In this document: positions 18,334-26,340 of the stretch, one piece after another
How the letters are laid out: the number at the start of each line of letters is the position of its first letter
Numbering within the stretch: the first letter of the stretch is position 1
Origin: Planctomycetota bacterium
GTDB lineage: Bacteria; Planctomycetota; Phycisphaerae; Phycisphaerales; UBA1924
DNA: 64,000 nt
Assembly (NCBI GenBank): GCA_963204725.1
Contig: CAUJHH010000027.1
Span: forward strand, 1-64,000
Direction of reading: 5' to 3'
Translations under genes and position numbers: made by a program
The notes under the pieces: generated by a model
What the model was told of the DNA's origin: nothing
The model's input: the letters and a program-made list of their open reading frames with translations, nothing else
The model's database searches: none

Positions 18334-19002
18334 TTATTCGGTTTGCTCGGTCCCGGCTTCCGAGGCGGATCTGCCGGTGCTGTTGGGAACACTTCCCTCG
18401 GAGGTCCCTTGCGTCCCGGGGGATCGGACTGCGGAACTCGCGGTTGAGGTTGGGGCTGCGGATAAGGTTGGGGTTGCTTTGCCATTGGTAATCACGTCCT
18501 TGTTGGCGTTGGAAGTCGGGGCGGCATAGCACAACAGTGCAATCATGCCAGCCAGGAGCAGAGCACATGCTAGCGAGTAACAGATATAGACGCCTCGGAC
18601 CAATCGCATCGTCCTTCTGTGATGCTTCTTCCACAAATCTCGCAGCCGGTCACGAAACGTCTCCCAGTCGCCGTATCGCGCAGATTCGTTCATGTTTATC
18701 GCGAGCTGATGAATCAGTACCATCAGCCATTTTGCGACAAATGAACAAACAAGAGAACCAACTATCAAAATCCACCCCGCCAGCAAGAGCCTGCGAGAAC
18801 TTGAGTCGCTCGGGCCAAAGGCTGTCAGGAGCGTTACGGACGTCACAAGTGATCCGCCACCCAGTAGCGTAATCGCCGCATCGGCAGGGCGCCAGAACTC
18901 TCTCGCAGCAGAACTGAGCTCGTTCTTCTGGCTGATGTAGAGGTTGTATCCGTCAAGTGCTTTGTCGTCCTTCTCGTCTTGAGTCGGGAGAAGATTGTTC
19001 AC
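18334..19002 (-). CDS. Hypothetical membrane protein coupled to the carboxyltransferase gene
   Basis: 222-residue protein with about four hydrophobic segments (around ITLLGGGSLVTSVTLLTAF, LLLAGWILIVGSLVCSFVA and YSLACALLLAGMIALLCYA) separated by a basic cytoplasmic-looking loop (FRDRLRDLWKKHHRRTMRL), and a Ser/Thr/Pro-rich tail. Not recognised as a known family. The GTG at 19002 overlaps the upstream TGA as GTGA, which suggests translational coupling to the acyl-CoA carboxyltransferase gene. A longer start inside the upstream gene is possible but less likely. Its end abuts the RAYT element. Confidence 0.55.
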   Translation of the reverse strand: MNNLLPTQDEKDDKALDGYNLYISQKNELSSAAREFWRPADAAITLLGGGSLVTSVTLLTAFGPSDSSSRRLLLAGWILIVGSLVCSFVAKWLMVLIHQLAINMNESARYGDWETFRDRLRDLWKKHHRRTMRLVRGVYICYSLACALLLAGMIALLCYAAPTSNANKDVITNGKATPTLSAAPTSTASSAVRSPGTQGTSEGSVPNSTGRSASEAGTEQTE

Positions 19003-20972
19003 GTCTGCAACACCCCCGTCTTGAACGGCTTCGTGTAATCCCACCCCTGTGCCGCGGCGTTCAACGCCCCGATCAACTCATCACGCGTCCGATGCGGCTC
19101 GATGATCCGATCCACCCATCCGCGCGACGCGGCGTGGCGGATGTCCGCCTGCTCGGTGTAGCCGGCGTGGACGGCGGCGAGGATCTGCTTGTGGGTCTCC
19201 TCGTCGATGGTCTCGCCCTTGCGCTTGCGGCTGGCTTCTTCGATGGTCGCAAGCACGCCGGTTGCCTGGTTCGCGCCCATGACGGCGCACTTGGCGCCCG
19301 GCCACGCGAAGGAGATGAACTGGTCGAACGCGCGCCCGCACATGGCGTAGTTGCCCGCGCCGTAGGAGCCACCGAGGACGACGACGATCTTGGGAACGAC
19401 GCAGTTGGACATGGCGTTGACCATCTTGGCGCCCGCGCGGATGATGCCGCCCTGTTCGGAGTCGCGTCCGACCATGAAGCCGGTGGTGTCGTGCAGAAAG
19501 ATGATGGGGATCTTCCGCTGGTTGCAGTCCATGATGAAGCGTGCGGCCTTGTCGGCGGAGTCGTCGTAAATGACGCCGGGCATGTTGGTGAACTTGGAGG
19601 GGCCAGCCTTGCCCCCGGGCATCTGACGCTGGGTGATCTTCTTCTGGTTGGCGACGATGCCGCAGGCGTGCCCGCCGATCTTCGCGTAACCACAGACGAG
19701 TGACTGGCCGTAGTCGGCCTTGTACTCGTCGAAGTCGGGTGCGAGTGATTCGTGGCCCTCTGCGTTCGGCATCGCACGCGAGTCCACGAGGCACGCGATG
19801 ATCTCATTCGCGTCGTACTGCGTGCCTGGTTTGTCGGTGAAGATGTCGTAGAGGCGAGCGGCATCAACCGCCGGTGGGCGGTTCACACCGTTGTGTGCGT
19901 TGAGCGAGGCGGGTCCGCCGAGTCGTTCGAACAGATCATTCATCATGTCGAGGGACTGATGACCTTGAGCGGCCGCCGACCGGTCCATGTAGCCCTTGAC
20001 CAACGCGTCAACGTGCGCCTTCCGCTTCTCCTCAACAAGTCGCTTAGCGTCCTCTGGGCTTGTACCGGCAGGAACCTCCTCAGAGTACTGCTGTGATTCG
20101 GTGAGCAGTTTGGCAGCGTTGTTGTTCATCGACGACATGTTCGTGAGCATGCGCTGCATCATCGTGAGCCACCGGCGAGCGATCTGCGGCGGATACTTCG
20201 CCACGATCTCTCTGATGCGCCTGATGCACGCATCATCATCCGGCTCCTTGAAGTCGATCGTGCCCGAGATGCTCGCGTGCATCGCCGCGCCGCCGAGTTC
20301 CTCATCCGTGACCTGCTGGCCGATCGCGGCCTTCACCAACGCCGGCCCCGCGAGATACAACCCCGACCCCTCTGTCATCAACAACGTGTCGCACAACACC
20401 GGCAGATACCCGCCGCCCGCGACGCAGTACCCCATGATCGCCGCAATCTGCGGGATGCCATCCGCGGAAATCACCGCGTTGTTGCGGAAGATGCGGCCGA
20501 AGTCGTCGGTGTCGGGGAAGACATCCTCCTGCATGGGGAGGAAGACGCCGGCGGAGTCGACGAGGTAGAGAAGAGGGAGGCGCGCCGTGTGGGCGATGGT
20601 CTGGGCGCGGATGATCTTCTTGCAGGTCATCGGGAAGAACGCGCCGGCCTTCACGGTGGCGTCGTTGGCGATGATCATGCAGAGGCGGCCCTGGACGGAG
20701 CCGATGCCGGTGACAACACCCGCGGCGGGCGCACCGCCGTGCTCCATGTACATGTTGTGGGCGGACCAGAGGCCGAGCTCCTGGAAGGAGGAGCCGGGGT
20801 CGATGAGCTTGGCGACTCGCTCGCGCGCGGTGAGGCGGCCCTTTTCGTGCTGGCGTTCGATGGCTTTGGTGCCGCCACCGAGTTTGATTTTGGACTCCTC
20901 CTTGAGGTACGCGGCATTGGTGTCGCGGAGGGTGGCGGTCACGGCGGCGGGGGTGGGGGTGGGAGTGGTCAT
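18999..20972 (-). CDS. Acyl-CoA carboxylase carboxyltransferase (beta) subunit with internal insertion
   Basis: Transfers the carboxyl group from carboxybiotin to an acyl-CoA such as propionyl- or 3-methylcrotonyl-CoA. Both crotonase-fold halves are present: N-terminal (ERQHEKGRLTARERVAKLID, GLWSAHNMYMEHGGAPAAGV, DSAGVFLPMQ, GYCVAGGGYLPVLCD) and C-terminal (KADYGQSLVCGYAKIGGHACGIVANQ, LHDTTGFMVGRDSE, GGSYGAGNYAMCGR). At 657 residues it exceeds the usual 510-550, because roughly 90 extra residues follow GGAAMHASISG, a helical, Met/Asn-rich stretch around residues 265-350. The MQ/FPDTDDFGRIFRNN signature points to methylcrotonyl-CoA carboxylase-like enzymes. No biotin carboxylase/carrier subunit is nearby in this window. 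Confidence 0.85.
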   Translation of the reverse strand: MTTPTPTPAAVTATLRDTNAAYLKEESKIKLGGGTKAIERQHEKGRLTARERVAKLIDPGSSFQELGLWSAHNMYMEHGGAPAAGVVTGIGSVQGRLCMIIANDATVKAGAFFPMTCKKIIRAQTIAHTARLPLLYLVDSAGVFLPMQEDVFPDTDDFGRIFRNNAVISADGIPQIAAIMGYCVAGGGYLPVLCDTLLMTEGSGLYLAGPALVKAAIGQQVTDEELGGAAMHASISGTIDFKEPDDDACIRRIREIVAKYPPQIARRWLTMMQRMLTNMSSMNNNAAKLLTESQQYSEEVPAGTSPEDAKRLVEEKRKAHVDALVKGYMDRSAAAQGHQSLDMMNDLFERLGGPASLNAHNGVNRPPAVDAARLYDIFTDKPGTQYDANEIIACLVDSRAMPNAEGHESLAPDFDEYKADYGQSLVCGYAKIGGHACGIVANQKKITQRQMPGGKAGPSKFTNMPGVIYDDSADKAARFIMDCNQRKIPIIFLHDTTGFMVGRDSEQGGIIRAGAKMVNAMSNCVVPKIVVVLGGSYGAGNYAMCGRAFDQFISFAWPGAKCAVMGANQATGVLATIEEASRKRKGETIDEETHKQILAAVHAGYTEQADIRHAASRGWVDRIIEPHRTRDELIGALNAAAQGWDYTKPFKTGVLQT

Positions 20973-21050
20973 GCGGGGGAGGGTAGGAGAAGAGGCAGCG
21001 GGGCAAAGGGGCGGAGGGAAGGGACGCGGAATGGGCGATCACAAGTTGGC

Positions 21051-21132
21051 GTCGCCTCCGGCGACTCGAAGGCGTTCAAAGGAACGCCGCTGCGCGGCGG
21101 CTTTCCCGGAGGTGTCGCTCGGGGCTTCGCCC
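21051..21132. repeat. Cluster of four small hairpins in intergenic DNA
   Basis: Within the 287-base gap between the carboxyltransferase start and the DUF5694 stop are GTCGCC-tcc-GGCGAC (21051-21065), GGCGTT-caaagg-AACGCC (21071-21088), GCCGC-tgc-GCGGC (21086-21098) and GGGC-ttc-GCCC (21122-21132). All are perfect stems. They look like a REP/BIME-type palindrome cluster, related in style but not in sequence to the RAYT palindromes. The rest of the gap shows nothing else I can name. Confidence 0.5.
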
Positions 21133-21259
21133 TCTCCCTCCACCCCCGTCTACTGGCGTGCAGCACTTCCTGCTGCGGAAGTCACGGAGGCACGGAGGCA
21201 ATGGACAGCGGCACGCGGAGTGGCGTGCTGGGCGGTAGGGCGCGAGTTGTGAGGACGGA

Positions 21260-22339
21260 TCAATCGGCGGAGGACATGGACTGGGTGGCGGGTGAGGAGG
21301 TTGGGGAACGCGCTGTTTGGGACGACGATTCGGAGAGCGACGCCGCGGGCGGGTTGATGCCGAGGTAGGCATCCACGGGGACGAGGATCATGAGGGGATC
21401 GGACTCGATGCAGTGCTTGAGGATGGGTGCGTGGCCCGCGCCGACGATGATGAGGATGCGGTCGCTCGGCTCGGCGATGCGCTGGATGTTGGCGAACATC
21501 CGGAGGTTCCGGTTGTGCCATGCGCTCGTGAAGCCGTCGGGGCCTGGGAAGGCCGTGCCGTCGGAGAGGCGGAAGCCGGAGGAGTAGAGGTACGCGCCGT
21601 GGCTGAGCCGGAGCGAATCCGGGTTGTTGATGAGGCGGAGGCGTTGGCGGAGCGTGAGGGACTCTTCGATCTCATCGCTCGCCTTGTACATCTGCATGTA
21701 GCGGGCGTCGATGGGATCGTCGAGGGTCCACTCCATGTTCATCGCCTTCGCGGTGGCGATGAAGGCCTCTTCGGTTTCGGGCGTGGTTGTGAGCCACTCG
21801 GCACGGGCATCGAATCCGTAGACGCGGGGGTGAGCGCGGCGGTGGGCGAGGGCGAAGCCGATGGTGAGGATCTCGTTGGGATTGGCGCTCTGCTTGCCCT
21901 CTTTGTATGAGTCGTACCAGGCGTCGATGTCCTGCTGGTACTGCGGGCTGCGCTCGATCAGGACTTTGGTGGGCGCGAAGGCATTCAGTCGCGCGAGGAC
22001 TTCTTCGACTTGCGCACGGCCGGTCTCGGAGAATGGGTCGAAGGTGTACTTGGACTTGTGAGCGTCGAGACCGGGGTTCTCGAAGTGGAAGATGCCGAGA
22101 AGGAGGACCTGCGGGCGCGTCCCTGCTTCCGGTCCCTCGATCATCGAGCGGAGGGAGCGGGCGTGCGAGGCCAGCATCGCGGATTCCGGGTCGGGGTGTG
22201 ATGTCGTCGGCGTGCTCGACGAGGGGGCCTGTTGTGAGGTCGGAGTCGATGCGCACGCACTGATGGTTAACGCAAGGAAAAGCACGAGGAGCGAGAGGGT
22301 CAGTGTGTGAAGGACTGAGCTTGCGCCGGCTTGTCTCAC
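21260..22339 (-). CDS. DUF5694 domain lipoprotein
   Basis: 359-residue lipoprotein with signal sequence and lipobox (LVLFLALTISAC), a Ser/Thr/Pro-rich linker, then the DUF5694 domain starting RPQVLLLGIFHFENPGLD and ending with IIVGAGHAPILKHCI. The fold is related to TraB/GumN-like proteins, which have a conserved GxFH near the N-terminus and GxGH near the C-terminus, both visible here; enzymatic function is unproven. The C-terminal 30 residues are Ser-rich. The GTG at 22339 is chosen over the GTG at 22348 because GAGGAG lies eight bases upstream of it. Confidence 0.75.
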   Translation of the reverse strand: MRQAGASSVLHTLTLSLLVLFLALTISACASTPTSQQAPSSSTPTTSHPDPESAMLASHARSLRSMIEGPEAGTRPQVLLLGIFHFENPGLDAHKSKYTFDPFSETGRAQVEEVLARLNAFAPTKVLIERSPQYQQDIDAWYDSYKEGKQSANPNEILTIGFALAHRRAHPRVYGFDARAEWLTTTPETEEAFIATAKAMNMEWTLDDPIDARYMQMYKASDEIEESLTLRQRLRLINNPDSLRLSHGAYLYSSGFRLSDGTAFPGPDGFTSAWHNRNLRMFANIQRIAEPSDRILIIVGAGHAPILKHCIESDPLMILVPVDAYLGINPPAASLSESSSQTARSPTSSPATQSMSSAD

Positions 22340-22344
22340 GTTCG

Positions 22345-22685
22345 TCACTCCTCGGATCGGCTTGCACGGGCGGGGTGTGGAGGTGCAGCGTACTCGAGGG
22401 TGGTTTGGGAGGCGGGTCGGGTTCTTGCGTGGTGAGTGGGTAGAGGATGGAGTCGATGGATGGCTCGCGGATGCCGGTCAGCCGGGCGCGGAGATCGGCG
22501 AGTTGTTCGTAGGCGTCGATCTCGGCGCGGAGGGCTGGCGTTGCGAGGAGGTCTGCCAGGTCGGCGGATGAGAGGGAGAGCTGTGCGGCGAGCGGCTCGA
22601 GCGGGAGGTTGAGCGCGAGGATGGCGCGGACGAGTGTGTGTGCCTCGGCGGGTGAAGGGGCAGGAGTGGGCGCGGACGCGGGCAT
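22345..22685 (-). CDS. Hypothetical small protein, possibly frameshifted
   Basis: From ATG 22685 the frame encodes a plausible helical protein of about 100 residues (NLPLEPLAAQLSLSSADLAD, then RAEIDAYEQLADLRARL), with a pattern like a small helix-turn-helix. In that frame it would run 670 bases into the DUF5694 gene, which is unlikely. A one-base shift near 22400 would put it into a frame that stops at 22345, exactly where the Shine-Dalgarno of the DUF5694 gene lies. Either a sequence error or a real frameshift could explain this. The coordinates given assume the short version. No known family. Confidence 0.35.
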
Positions 22686-22734
22686 GTGGGCAGCGTACGG
22701 AGCGGCGGCTTCGATGCAAGTGGAAAGCGATTGG

Positions 22735-22758
22735 CCACTGACAACAGTATGTCAGTGG
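22735..22758. promoter_or_regulatory. Perfect palindrome CCACTGACA-N6-TGTCAGTGG (putative operator)
   Basis: Nine-base arms with a six-base centre (acagta), located 50 bases upstream of the minus-strand gene at 22685 and about 240 bases upstream of the lipoprotein gene at 22994. The inner part CTGACA-N6-TGTCAG recurs at 25191-25208. The rest of this 308-base divergent gap has no feature I can identify. Confidence 0.5.
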
Positions 22759-22993
22759 TATTCTGGCTGTGCCGCGTAACACAAGTAGCGTCATGTAGTT
22801 ACGAAATGTAACGAATATGCGCTCGCCGGGCGGTCTGAAGGATGCTCGTTGCGAGCGCCATGCGATTGGACAGGCCTGGGCTTCTGGGGTATTTTGTGTG
22901 TGCTGCGTGTCCGGGAGTGCTTTGTACATTTCATGTCTTGCGGCCCCGACATTACGCCGGAGCCGCGTCACTTGTCGAGAGGAGTGACTCGTC

Positions 22994-23941
22994 ATGTGCG
23001 AGCGCAATGCTCTTGCGGTGTTGGTGCTGATCGGTGTGCTGGTGTGTGGGGTGCAGGGGTGTGCGAGCGCCCGGGGCGGATTCCCGAAGCGATCGGAGAG
23101 CGAGGTGGAGGACCTGCGTGCTCTGGAGATGCGCTACGCGCCCGCGCTGCGGATCACCGACCACTTTCGGAAGGCGGACGCCGACACGAAGAAGGACCGC
23201 GATGATCTTGTGAACGGACGCATGGCACTCATCGATGCGAACTACAAGATCTTCGTGAGAGAGTTCGTTCTGCAGAAGCAGTCGGGCGACGTGGCGGCGG
23301 ACGTGACGGTCATCGGGCTGAACACTGCGGGGGCCTTGCTGGATCCGAGCGGCACGACTCGGATCCTTGCCGGCATTTCCGCGGGCCTTACGGGCTCGAA
23401 GGCGTCATACGACAAGCATTTCTACTACGAGCAGACGACCAAGGCGCTCTATGCGGCGATGAATGCGCAGCGGAAGGTTGTGCGTACGAGGATCCTGGAG
23501 GGTCTGGCGAAGGAGAGCTACGGCGACTATCCGCTGAGCCGGGCTCTGGCGGATCTTGATGACTATTACCACGCGGGGACGTTTCTCGGGGGGCTGCAGT
23601 CGATCCAGCAGGATGCCGCGAAGAAGGACGCTGATGCGCAGCAGCAGATCGATCTGATCCGTGCGCCGATTGTCGTGCCGACGTCGCCGGAGGTGATTGA
23701 GAAGAACAAGGTGGTGGCGAGCGCGATTGCGAACCGGGTGCCGGCACTTGATGAAGCGGGCCTCAAACGCGTGCTCGACGCGTTTGCCGCGGCGTCTGGG
23801 GCAACCCCAGCACCCGAGGCGTACGCGAGCGGCGTGGCGGCGCGTGACTGGTTCATTCAGTGGCGTCGGCAGAATCGGGAGGATGACAGGCTCGAGCTGA
23901 TTCACGGCGTCTTTGTCAAGGAAGGCCTGATTACACCCTGA
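22994..23941 (+). CDS. Lipoprotein of unknown function
   Basis: 315-residue protein with a lipobox (VLIGVLVCGVQGC) after a short N-terminus; GAGGAG lies nine bases upstream of the ATG. The mature protein is helical, with a short Gly-rich segment AGALLDPSGTTRILAGISAGLTG around residues 115-135 that could be a membrane-active or buried helix, followed by a region KHFYYEQTTKALYAAMNAQR. No recognised domain. It is followed 28 bases later by a small gene on the same strand. Confidence 0.65.
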   Translation: MCERNALAVLVLIGVLVCGVQGCASARGGFPKRSESEVEDLRALEMRYAPALRITDHFRKADADTKKDRDDLVNGRMALIDANYKIFVREFVLQKQSGDVAADVTVIGLNTAGALLDPSGTTRILAGISAGLTGSKASYDKHFYYEQTTKALYAAMNAQRKVVRTRILEGLAKESYGDYPLSRALADLDDYYHAGTFLGGLQSIQQDAAKKDADAQQQIDLIRAPIVVPTSPEVIEKNKVVASAIANRVPALDEAGLKRVLDAFAAASGATPAPEAYASGVAARDWFIQWRRQNREDDRLELIHGVFVKEGLITP

Positions 23942-23969
23942 GCGTCCGGCTGCAGAAGGGAGCTGCCCA

Positions 23970-24263
23970 TTGGATACGTATTACATCGACATCTCGGGTG
24001 CGTTCACCGTCGAGGAGACCAGCACCGAGATCCGGAACGAGGAGACCGGTTTCTTCTCCTGGTTCAAGGATTGTGTGGTGACGACGAATCGAGAGCGTGT
24101 GGTGATGAACCGCGCTGAATTCAAGGAGGACAACAACCGACCGGTTCCGTCGGCGATGATGCTGGTCATCGAGGGCGGGAAGCCACCCGAGGGACTCGCC
24201 AAGTTCTGGACCGGCTCGATGGTCGTGCAGGGAAAGATCGAGACTGTTCACGGGTATCGGTAG
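23970..24263 (+). CDS. Hypothetical 97-residue protein (TTG start)
   Basis: Small soluble protein beginning DTYYIDISGAFTVEETSTEI, no signal peptide and no recognised family. The start is a TTG preceded by GAAGGGAG at a spacing of eight bases; there is no in-frame ATG or GTG nearby, so the Shine-Dalgarno decides it. It lies 28 bases after the lipoprotein gene and is probably in the same transcript. Confidence 0.5.
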   Translation: MDTYYIDISGAFTVEETSTEIRNEETGFFSWFKDCVVTTNRERVVMNRAEFKEDNNRPVPSAMMLVIEGGKPPEGLAKFWTGSMVVQGKIETVHGYR

Positions 24264-24313
24264 TTGGCGGGCGCGTGCGGCGTGGTTGTCGGCTCCATGG
24301 CGTTCGCTGTGGG

Positions 24314-24332
24314 CCGGGGCGCGACGCCCCGG
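24314..24332. terminator. Strong GC hairpin between convergent genes
   Basis: CCGGGGCG-cga-CGCCCCGG, an eight-base-pair perfect stem with a three-base loop, in the 98-base gap between convergent genes. No T-tract follows on either strand, so termination would be non-canonical. Confidence 0.4.
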
Positions 24333-24361
24333 TGGATGCGGTCGTGTCGGGATGCGGGGAT

Positions 24362-25153
24362 TCACACGAGTCCGGCCATGCGCGCTGCGGCGATGGTGAG
24401 GATCGTGGCGATGATGGCGCGGACGATGGGGAGCGGGAGCCGGTGCGCGAGTGATGCGCCGATGCGTGCGCCGATGATTGCGCCCGGGGCCATGAGCAGC
24501 GCGAGGAGGAGGGCGTGACCGATCGACTCGCCGTGGGTGTGGAGGGTGGCGAGTTTGAGCGTTGCGCCGATGAGAGCGGTCATCCACATGATGCCCGCGC
24601 TGGTGCCGATGGCGTGGCGGAGGGGGAGGCGACAGAGGAGTTGGAGGGCCGGGACCATCACGACGCCACCACCGATGCCGAGCAGGCCGCCGAGGAGGCC
24701 GGCGATGATGGCGATGGCGAGGAGGTTGAGGGGGGAGACGCGTTCGCGGTCTCCGGCGTGGTCGGGCTTCTTGAGGGCGAGGGCGGCGAAGGTGCCGAGG
24801 CAGTAGAGGGCGATGAAGGCGGCGAGGCCGAGGCGGAGGTAGCGGCCATCGACGAGGTTGGAGACGAGGACTCCCACGACGATGGCGATGGCCATGGGAG
24901 GGAGGATGCGGCGGACGATATCGGACCTGACCGCGCCGGCCTGGCGGTGCTTTCGAGCGGCGGGGATGGCGACGGCCATGTTGACTGCCATGGCGGCGGC
25001 CATGTAGAGGTGATGGGTGGAAGGTGGGGAAGTTCCGAAAACCAGCGACAAGCCCGGAAGCATGACCATGCTGCCGCCGATACCAGCGATACCACCGATA
25101 CAACCGGCACCCAGGCCGATGAGAATTGCTTCAATTGCTTGCAGCAGCGTCAC
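24362..25153 (-). CDS. TauE/SafE (DUF81) family membrane permease
   Basis: 263-residue polytopic membrane protein with the duplicated layout of the TauE/SafE family: GAGCIGGIAGIGGSMVMLPGL near the N-terminus and its repeat GLLGGLLGIGGGVVMVPAL in the middle, about eight hydrophobic segments in total. Members export or import small organosulfur or sulfite-like anions; the substrate here is unknown. The start is GTG at 25153. A palindrome CTGACA-N6-TGTCAG lies 38 bases upstream (25191-25208). Confidence 0.85.
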   Translation of the reverse strand: MTLLQAIEAILIGLGAGCIGGIAGIGGSMVMLPGLSLVFGTSPPSTHHLYMAAAMAVNMAVAIPAARKHRQAGAVRSDIVRRILPPMAIAIVVGVLVSNLVDGRYLRLGLAAFIALYCLGTFAALALKKPDHAGDRERVSPLNLLAIAIIAGLLGGLLGIGGGVVMVPALQLLCRLPLRHAIGTSAGIMWMTALIGATLKLATLHTHGESIGHALLLALLMAPGAIIGARIGASLAHRLPLPIVRAIIATILTIAAARMAGLV

Positions 25154-25190
25154 TTGGCGGCATTCTACAGGTTGAACGTCGGGGGCGTGA

Positions 25191-25208
25191 CTGACAGACA
25201 GTTGTCAG
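25191..25208. promoter_or_regulatory. Palindrome CTGACA-N6-TGTCAG (putative operator)
   Basis: Six-base perfect arms around gacagt, 38 bases upstream of the TauE/SafE start. Same core, spacing and right flank (TGG) as 22735-22758, which suggests one regulator binds both. Confidence 0.5.
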
Positions 25209-25577
25209 TGGGGCGCCTCTGGCGAGTGGACAAGGAAGGGGTCTCGGACAGATAAACGATGGGTCGATCGTTCGGGTTGAGGTTTGGATCGGGCGGCGTG
25301 GTGGCTCGCCCGGCACCCGAACATTCTAGGAACGTGCAGAACGGGGTGTTGTATGATCCAGAGCTGGGTCAAGGGTATAGTCTTGTCTTCACTTTTCGCC
25401 GGCCTGAATGGATGGGCCTGGCTACCGGGGCGGGCAACGAGCCGCGCCAGCGACCGACGGGCAGCACGGGCTGTTCGACGCGACCAAGGCGGGTCATGCG
25501 TCAGAGGCGTTGGGCGAGTGGCTGTGGCCGGACGGAGTTTCGTGTTGGCACAAAGCAGCGGCTTCACACCTCGGGCG
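25209..25577. other. Gap before the 3D-domain gene
   Basis: 369 bases without an assigned gene if the 3D-domain protein starts at 25578. The frame of that gene is open back to 25284, but the extra sequence is rich in Arg and Trp and precedes a clear signal peptide, so I treat it as leader rather than protein. No promoter stands out. Confidence 0.4.
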
Positions 25578-26288
25578 ATGCCCCAGGTGATTGCGAGGCG
25601 TTCACTCCGGGTCCTTGCGGCTCTGGGGTTGGTTGCGCTGACGGCGACCTCGGCGATTCTGGCGAAAGAGGCGCGGTACGGAAACGTGACGCCGGCTCCG
25701 CTGGCGGAACTGGACCAGGTGTCGTTCGCGGAGATGGCGCACCTGCCCGTGGCGCAGGCGACGGGGGCGGCTGCGGCGCTGGTGATTGTCGATCCTTTGA
25801 ATGTACCGGCTGTGGTCGAGCGTGCGCCCGCGGCTGCTGTGAAGTCTGAGACGACGGCCTCGGCATTGCCGGAATTGTGGCCGCTCGGGACGCGGTTTTT
25901 CAACGGGCGTCCGATTCGTCCTGTGAAGACGATGAAGATGATTGTGACGGGATACTCGCCTGATTCGAGGTCGTGCGGCAAGTACGCGGACGGCCGGACG
26001 GCGACGCTGCATTCGGTGCAGACGAACGCGCATCGACTGGTGGCTGCTGACCCTCGGGTGCTCGGGTATGGATCGATGCTGTCGATCCCGGGGTATGACA
26101 ATGGGAGCGTTGTGCCGGTGCTCGACTGCGGGAGCGCGATCAAGGGCAATCGGCTCGACCTGTTGTTTCCGACGCACGAGCAGGCGCGGAAGTGGGGGAA
26201 GAAGACGGTGACGGTGACAGTGTGGGGGTACGCCGATGGCAAGCCAGCGCCGAATCCGCGGAAGGCGCGCGACGGCCACGTGAGGTGA
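25578..26288 (+). CDS. Secreted 3D (three-aspartate) domain protein
   Basis: 236-residue protein with an N-terminal signal anchor (LRVLAALGLVALTATSAILA), a low-complexity Ala/Pro/Val linker, and a C-terminal 3D domain: MIVTGYSPDSRSCG, LGYGSMLSIPGYD, DCGSAIKGNRLDLLF, with the three conserved Asp residues expected in MltA/YuiC-type lytic transglycosylases. A cell-wall or peptidoglycan-related role is inferred. ATG 25578 is preferred since the signal sequence begins there. It is followed 52 bases later by the DUF58 gene. Confidence 0.75.
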   Translation: MPQVIARRSLRVLAALGLVALTATSAILAKEARYGNVTPAPLAELDQVSFAEMAHLPVAQATGAAAALVIVDPLNVPAVVERAPAAAVKSETTASALPELWPLGTRFFNGRPIRPVKTMKMIVTGYSPDSRSCGKYADGRTATLHSVQTNAHRLVAADPRVLGYGSMLSIPGYDNGSVVPVLDCGSAIKGNRLDLLFPTHEQARKWGKKTVTVTVWGYADGKPAPNPRKARDGHVR

Positions 26289-26340
26289 GCCGGAGGGCAT
26301 CCGGGGGTGCGTGCGCCCGCGAGGGGACTGCCGCTAGCAT

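Noticed and set aside
22345..23007. 220-residue minus-strand frame covering the divergent gap
   Set aside because: Arg/His/Thr-rich translation that runs through the palindrome and promoter region; only its last ~20 residues may belong to a frameshifted small gene.
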